Origin: Microthrixaceae bacterium
GTDB lineage: Bacteria; Actinomycetota; Acidimicrobiia; Acidimicrobiales; Acidimicrobilacustridaceae
DNA: 64,000 nucleotides
Assembly (NCBI GenBank): GCA_947446975.1
Contig: CANFHM010000002.1
Span: forward strand, 40,428-104,427
Direction: 5' to 3'
Under the pieces are notes generated by a model. It was not told the origin of the DNA and searched no databases. It was given only the letters and a program-made list of their open reading frames with translations. Made by a program: the position numbers and the translations under genes. Below, piece after piece: positions 63,317-64,000 of the stretch (the stretch's first letter is position 1; the number at the start of each line of letters is the position of its first letter).

Positions 63317-64000
63317 GAGCGTCGGCGGATGGCGTCGTGTGCGAGGGGGGCGAAGGTTCCGAAGGCGGTCGAGGACCAGCGGAGCGTCGCGGCGTGGGCG
63401 AGGGCACCGTCGGAGAGGCGGGCGCGCAGCGCATCGTCGGTGAGCACCGCGCTGAGCTGCTCCCGCAGTTCACGAGGATCTGCGCCGAGGAGGCCCGAAC
63501 GGCCGACATCGATGGAGTCGCGGTGTCCGGCGATGTCGGTGGCCACCGCCGGGGTGCCGCAGGCAGCCGCCTCGGTGAGGGTCATGCCCCAGCCCTCGGC
63601 CAACGATGCACTGGTGACCACCCAGGCCCGTCGATAGAGGGTGCGGAGCTCCTCATCGGAGACACGCCCTGCGAGTCGGATCCAGCTGCTCGCGTCGAGC
63701 TGGGCGATCTGCGCCTCGAGCATCGGCTTCTGATACCCCTCTCCGGCGATCACCAGCTGCAGCTGCGGCACCTCGGCCTTGAGATCGCTGGCGATACGGA
63801 TGAGCTGGTCGAAGGCCTTGGACGGCATGAGTCGACCCACTGCCAGCATCAACGGGGTGGCGGACCGCTGCTCCCCGGGTGCGAAGAAATCGTCGATACC
63901 GGGGTGCACGACCGAGATGTTCTCGGCGGGAAGACCGAGGTAGTCCACGATCTCGGACTGGGAGGAGTTGGAGAGGGTGACGATCGGCGTGCGTCGGTAG
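63313..64000 (-). CDS. GT4 (GT-B) glycosyltransferase, partial (N-terminus outside window)
   Basis: The ORF-track version starts at a GTG at 63948, but the frame stays open to base 64000 (YRRTPIVTLSNSSQSEIVDYLG), so the gene continues off the right edge. Visible are the end of the N-terminal Rossmann domain (ENISVVHPGIDDFF) and the C-terminal donor domain: PLMLAVGRLMPSKAFDQLIRIA, LVIAGEGYQKPMLEAQI, LAGRVSDEELRTLYRRAWVVTSASLAEGWGMTLTEAAACGTPAVATDIAG with the E-x7-E motif, and LLGADPRELREQL. Transfers a sugar from a nucleotide donor with retention of configuration; acceptor unknown. Confidence 0.9.
   Translation of the reverse strand, partial: YRRTPIVTLSNSSQSEIVDYLGLPAENISVVHPGIDDFFAPGEQRSATPLMLAVGRLMPSKAFDQLIRIASDLKAEVPQLQLVIAGEGYQKPMLEAQIAQLDASSWIRLAGRVSDEELRTLYRRAWVVTSASLAEGWGMTLTEAAACGTPAVATDIAGHRDSIDVGRSGLLGADPRELREQLSAVLTDDALRARLSDGALAHAATLRWSSTAFGTFAPLAHDAIRRRS

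Overview
The window is one contiguous, gene-dense, clearly high-G+C stretch of an actinobacterial chromosome. It holds 51 protein-coding genes (two cut by the window edges) and no gap of more than about 300 bases without a gene. I see no rRNA, tRNA, CRISPR array, insertion sequence, integrase or phage gene. The best placement is class Acidimicrobiia (Ilumatobacter/Acidimicrobiales-like). The evidence is the N-terminal GWWQASDGKWY tag on one membrane protein, an AftD-like giant arabinofuranosyltransferase, many LLM-class oxidoreductases and CoA-linked catabolic genes, and many genes whose start codon sits 6-8 bases after a TANNNT -10 box, as expected for leaderless transcripts. This placement is inferred from recognised families, not from a marker-gene search.

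Layout. 1-14.5 kb is a cell-envelope glycan locus: three acyltransferase-3 membrane proteins (two with C-terminal SGNH domains), a NodB-type polysaccharide deacetylase, two paralogous GT-C glycosyltransferases around a GNAT-like protein, and a 1497-residue AftD-like protein. 14.5-21.7 kb holds an amidohydrolase, an acyl-CoA synthetase, a K+ channel, a three-part membrane protein (degenerate PAP2, pseudokinase, flippase-like domain) and an LLM oxidoreductase. 21.8-37.1 kb is a catabolic and export region: SnoaL-like protein, DrrA/DrrB-type ABC exporter, class III CoA-transferase, VOC protein, aldo/keto reductase, second LLM oxidoreductase, D-aminoacylase-like amidohydrolase, cupin, alpha/beta hydrolase, thiolase-like aldolase with its DUF35 partner, second amidohydrolase, MarR regulator, zinc alcohol dehydrogenase and second acyl-CoA synthetase. 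These fit CoA-dependent breakdown of a cyclic or lipid-like carbon source, but the substrate cannot be read from the sequence.

37.2-43 kb has an NlpC/P60 wall hydrolase, class I fumarase, a bestrophin-like membrane protein, a flavodoxin and a GT87-type mannosyltransferase. 43.1-48.5 kb is a complete BMP-type nucleoside ABC importer followed by a convergent phosphoribosyltransferase, a plausible purine uptake and salvage unit. 48.6-55.6 kb holds a DUF2252 protein, a flavin amine-oxidase-like enzyme, an LCP wall-polymer ligase and a minus-strand cluster (unknown protein, J-domain protein, lipoprotein, M18 aminopeptidase). 55.7-61.8 kb is gltBD (glutamate synthase). 61.8-64 kb has a small membrane protein, a 5'(3')-deoxyribonucleotidase-like HAD protein and the C-terminal part of a GT4 glycosyltransferase.

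Most genes are single or in short runs joined by 4-base ATGA/GTGA overlaps. Three head-to-head pairs (1318/1390, 48523/48590, 51297/51358) share short regions with a -10 box on each strand. Some tail-to-tail pairs are separated by hairpins; two overlap in coding sequence (136 and 43 bases).
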